Positions 42,534 through 42,615 of a DNA stretch of 42,615 bases are shown in pieces; position 1 is the first letter of the stretch; each line of letters starts with the position of its first letter. The notes beneath the pieces were generated by a model, which was not told where the DNA came from, did not search any database, and saw nothing but the letters and a program-made list of their open reading frames with translations. The stretch lies in the NCBI GenBank assembly GCA_903839875.1, contig CAIMDZ010000135.1, forward strand, positions 1-42,615, in the 5' to 3' direction. This stretch comes from an uncultured Bacteroidota bacterium. Lineage in GTDB: Bacteria > Bacteroidota > Bacteroidia > Chitinophagales > Chitinophagaceae. Position numbers and translations under genes: made by a program.

Positions 42534-42615
42534 ATGGAAAAGTACAAGGTTACACTAACGGAGCAGGAAAGGGATGAATTGCTGTCGATAACTAAGGGCG
42601 GGACACATACATCCA
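42534..42615 (+). CDS. IS630-family transposase, N-terminal fragment
   Basis: Only the first 27 codons are present: MEKYKVTLTEQERDELLSIT and a following GKGTH-like stretch, typical of the N-terminal helix-turn-helix of IS630/Tc1-type transposases in Bacteroidota. Cut by the window end. Confidence 0.75.
   Translation, partial: MEKYKVTLTEQERDELLSITKGGTHTS

Larger units (their letters stand above)
42480..42615 (+). mobile_element. Left end of an IS630-family insertion sequence (partial)
   Basis: The transposase start lies 54 bases from CTAG (42477-42480), the preferred IS630 target with TA duplication. The likely left terminus GTGTCATGTCACAC begins at 42480. The element runs off the window end. 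Confidence 0.7.

Overview
The window looks like one contig from a Bacteroidota chromosome, most plausibly Chitinophagaceae or a close relative. The evidence is a giant secreted protein with a type IX secretion (T9SS) C-terminal sorting domain, TAnnTTTG/TTTG-type promoters, weak Shine-Dalgarno sequences, a serine-palmitoyltransferase-like enzyme, a PafA-type phosphatase, a 10-helix NrfD protein and an IS630-type transposase start. Both ends look like assembly break points. Bases 1-142 are a perfect spacer-less palindrome that folds back on the tail of the first gene, and the last ~135 bases run into an insertion sequence.

Layout. (i) 108-14051 (-) is one 4,647-residue T9SS adhesin-like protein with a seven-blade FG-GAP propeller, two ALK/LTK-like glycine-rich domains, 18 short Ig-like repeats and 21 copies of a ~88-residue Cys-pair repeat. 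(ii) 14551-16565 (+) holds a membrane protein and a radical SAM protein. (iii) 16566-18920 is accessory DNA: a consensus promoter with no clear gene, two upstream direct repeats, a 114-bp tandem repeat carrying about nine ACGACAAT motifs, a palindromic dispersed repeat and a rhuM-family gene. (iv) 18922-23696 (-) is a respiratory cluster: two ~95% identical monohaem cytochromes c flank a small Tat-signal protein, a four-cluster ferredoxin subunit, a 10-TM NrfD protein and a membrane-anchored protein with two related beta domains. No molybdopterin catalytic subunit is present. An FNR-like box and two 20-bp direct repeats lie upstream. (v) 24365-26573 (+) is tonB-like then folC. (vi) 26621-29953 (-) is a surface-polysaccharide operon: oxidoreductase, lipoprotein, polyprenyl glycosylphosphotransferase. 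(vii) 30286-31521 (-) is a low-complexity exported protein. (viii) 31775-33951 (+) is a PolX-like protein whose polymerase aspartates are missing but whose PHP domain is intact, then a small orphan gene. (ix) 34069-37214 (-) is an unknown protein, a mini-kinase gene broken by an in-frame TAA, and a PafA-type phosphatase. (x) 37349-39600 (+) is an alpha-oxoamine synthase (SPT-like) and an RmlD-like reductase. (xi) 39847-42246 (-) is ribH, a TPR membrane protein and pdhA. (xii) The window ends at the left end of an IS630-family element.

The strongest candidates for something new are the catalytic-subunit-less NrfD/ferredoxin/cytochrome module with its duplicated cytochrome and compound upstream regulatory region, the promoter/iteron-like repeat region before rhuM, and a 52-bp structured repeat placed exactly four bases after the stop codons of two unrelated genes. 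All functions are read from sequence motifs only; no database search was possible.
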